Below are positions 4,107-5,021 of a DNA stretch of 5,021 nt, in pieces. The DNA is from SM23-32 sp964434535. Lineage in GTDB: Bacteria > Planctomycetota > Brocadiia > SM23-32. The stretch lies in assembly GCA_964434535.1 (NCBI GenBank), contig CAYSWA010000063.1, positions 1 through 5,021 of the forward strand, given 5' to 3'. The notes below the pieces were generated by a model, which ran no database searches, was not told the origin of the DNA, and worked only from the letters and a program-made list of their open reading frames with translations. Position 1 is the first letter of the stretch. The number at the start of each line of letters is the position of its first letter. A program made the position numbers and the translations under genes.

Positions 4107-5012
4107 GTGAAGTACCGCAGGTTGGGCAAGACGGAGCTGAAGGCCTCGGTCGTCGGCGTGGGGACCTGGCAGTTCGGCGGCGACTGGGGCAAGGACTTCA
4201 CCCAGGACGAAGTGAACCGGATGCTCGCCCGGGCCAAGGAGCTCGGGGTCAACCTGATCGACACCTCGGCCTGCTACGGGGGCGATCACCTCTCGGAGCG
4301 GCTCATCGGCGGCTTCCTCGCCGAGGACAGCCGCGAGGACTGGATCATCGCCACCAAGTTCGGCCACCTCCACGGCTGGACGCCCGAGGGCGTGCGGGAG
4401 ACGCTGGAGGAATCGCTCGAGGCGCTCGGCACCGACTACGTCGACCTCTACCAGTTCCACTCCGGCCCGGACGAGGACTTCGACACGCCGGGGCTCTGGG
4501 AGATGCTGTGCGAGGAGGTCGAGTCCGGCCGCGTGCGCCACCTGGGCGACTCGATCGGCTCCAACGACAACCTCTACCAGACCGAGGCAGCCGAGCAGCG
4601 CGGCTTCGAGGCGATCCAGGTCGTCTACAACCGGCTGGACAGGACGCCGCAGAAGCGCGTCTTCCCCGCCTGCCGCCAGCAGGACCTCGGCGTGCTGGCG
4701 CGCGTGCCGCTGGCCAGCGGATTCCTCAGCGGCAAATACGGCCCCGACGCCGAGTTCCCGGACAACGACGTGCGCTCCCGCCGCGAGCGCGAGAAGATAC
4801 GCGAGACCGTCGCCGAGGTGAACCGCATCCAGCAGGAGGAAGTGCCCGAGGGCCAGGACATGGCGCAATGGGCGCTGGCCTGGTGCCTGAAGCACCCGGC
4901 GGTGACCTGCGTGATCCCCGGCTGCAAGAACGTGGGCCAGGTGGAGTCGAACGCCGGCGCGGCCGACCTGGGCATGGTCCCCGACGACCACCCGCAGGCC
5001 TGGGAGGGGTAG
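4107..5012 (+). CDS. Aldo/keto reductase, NAD(P)H-dependent oxidoreductase
   Basis: This 301-residue TIM-barrel protein belongs to the aldo/keto reductase superfamily, which reduces aldehydes and ketones (sugars, methylglyoxal-like carbonyls and others) with NAD(P)H. The N-terminus has LGKTELKASVVGVGTWQFGG (6-25). The catalytic tetrad is visible: Asp52 and Tyr57 in IDTSACYG, Lys84 in ATKFG and His118 in DLYQFH. Further family marks are YNRLDR (174-179) and the cofactor-binding C-terminal block VIPGCKNVGQVESNAGAA (269-286). The strand that usually reads G-V-S-N reads LGDSIGSND here (146-154), with Asp148 at an unusual place. The length is a little short of the common 310-330 but the gene looks complete. 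It starts at GTG 4107 after GGAGGTG and has its own promoter. No partner gene in the window identifies the substrate; the nearest metabolic gene is the isomerase 2.8 kb upstream. Family assignment is firm, reaction partner unknown. Confidence 0.93.
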   Translation: MKYRRLGKTELKASVVGVGTWQFGGDWGKDFTQDEVNRMLARAKELGVNLIDTSACYGGDHLSERLIGGFLAEDSREDWIIATKFGHLHGWTPEGVRETLEESLEALGTDYVDLYQFHSGPDEDFDTPGLWEMLCEEVESGRVRHLGDSIGSNDNLYQTEAAEQRGFEAIQVVYNRLDRTPQKRVFPACRQQDLGVLARVPLASGFLSGKYGPDAEFPDNDVRSRREREKIRETVAEVNRIQQEEVPEGQDMAQWALAWCLKHPAVTCVIPGCKNVGQVESNAGAADLGMVPDDHPQAWEG

Positions 5013-5021
5013 CGGTGGCGT

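Noticed and set aside
3814..4110. Possible small protein between hsp20 and the reductase gene
   Set aside because: The frame starts inside the 3' side of the terminator hairpin without an SD, and its Cys/Trp/Arg-rich composition looks non-coding.
3621..4991. 456-codon open frame on the minus strand opposite the reductase gene and gap
   Set aside because: It crosses hsp20, a terminator-like hairpin and the reductase gene; the translation lacks any family motif.
141..5012. A single stress or sugar operon linking all four genes
   Set aside because: The second gene is on the opposite strand, and separate promoters or regulatory regions and gaps of 160-456 bp separate the genes.

Overview
This window comes from a GC-rich bacterium. 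Its coding regions favour G or C at the third codon position, Shine-Dalgarno sites are strong, and the candidate promoters are sigma70-like. The four genes (xylose-isomerase-type TIM barrel, beta-CASP ribonuclease-type enzyme, Hsp20, aldo/keto reductase) are widespread, so the phylum cannot be fixed. A sugar-degrading environmental lineage such as Planctomycetota, Armatimonadota or a relative would fit, but that is a guess. No mobile element, CRISPR array, tRNA or rRNA is visible.

Layout. Bases 1-140 are a leader with a good promoter (TTGACC, 16 bp, TATCAT). Bases 141-1301 (+) encode a 386-residue XylA-superfamily protein. After a 160-bp convergent gap, bases 1462-2853 (-) encode a 463-residue metallo-beta-lactamase/beta-CASP protein related to RNase J and CPSF-73, with its own promoter at 2889-2918. 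A 456-bp divergent gap (2854-3309) ends in a locally AT-rich stretch with three inverted repeats in a row. The last is a 28-bp near-perfect palindrome just upstream of the Shine-Dalgarno site of a small heat-shock protein gene (3310-3756, +). A strong GC-rich hairpin (3777-3817) follows that gene. A further gene-free stretch holds a second GC hairpin and a good promoter (TCGACA, 17 bp, TAGAAT). That promoter serves a GTG-started aldo/keto reductase gene (4107-5012, +), which is complete.

How the genes relate. Each gene appears to have its own promoter or regulatory region, so this is not one operon. Hsp20 (protein holdase), the beta-CASP enzyme (probable RNA turnover) and the aldo/keto reductase (probable carbonyl detoxification) could share a loose stress theme. 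The isomerase and reductase both suggest carbohydrate or carbonyl metabolism. Gene order alone does not prove either link.

Most worth a second look: (i) the palindrome and competing SD-masking pairing ahead of hsp20, which is not one of the classic CIRCE or HAIR operators; and (ii) the isomerase active site, which keeps a nearly full XylA metal-binding set but has His where XylA has the metal-1 ligand Asp245, as in L-rhamnose isomerase. I found no clear sign of a wholly new multi-gene system.
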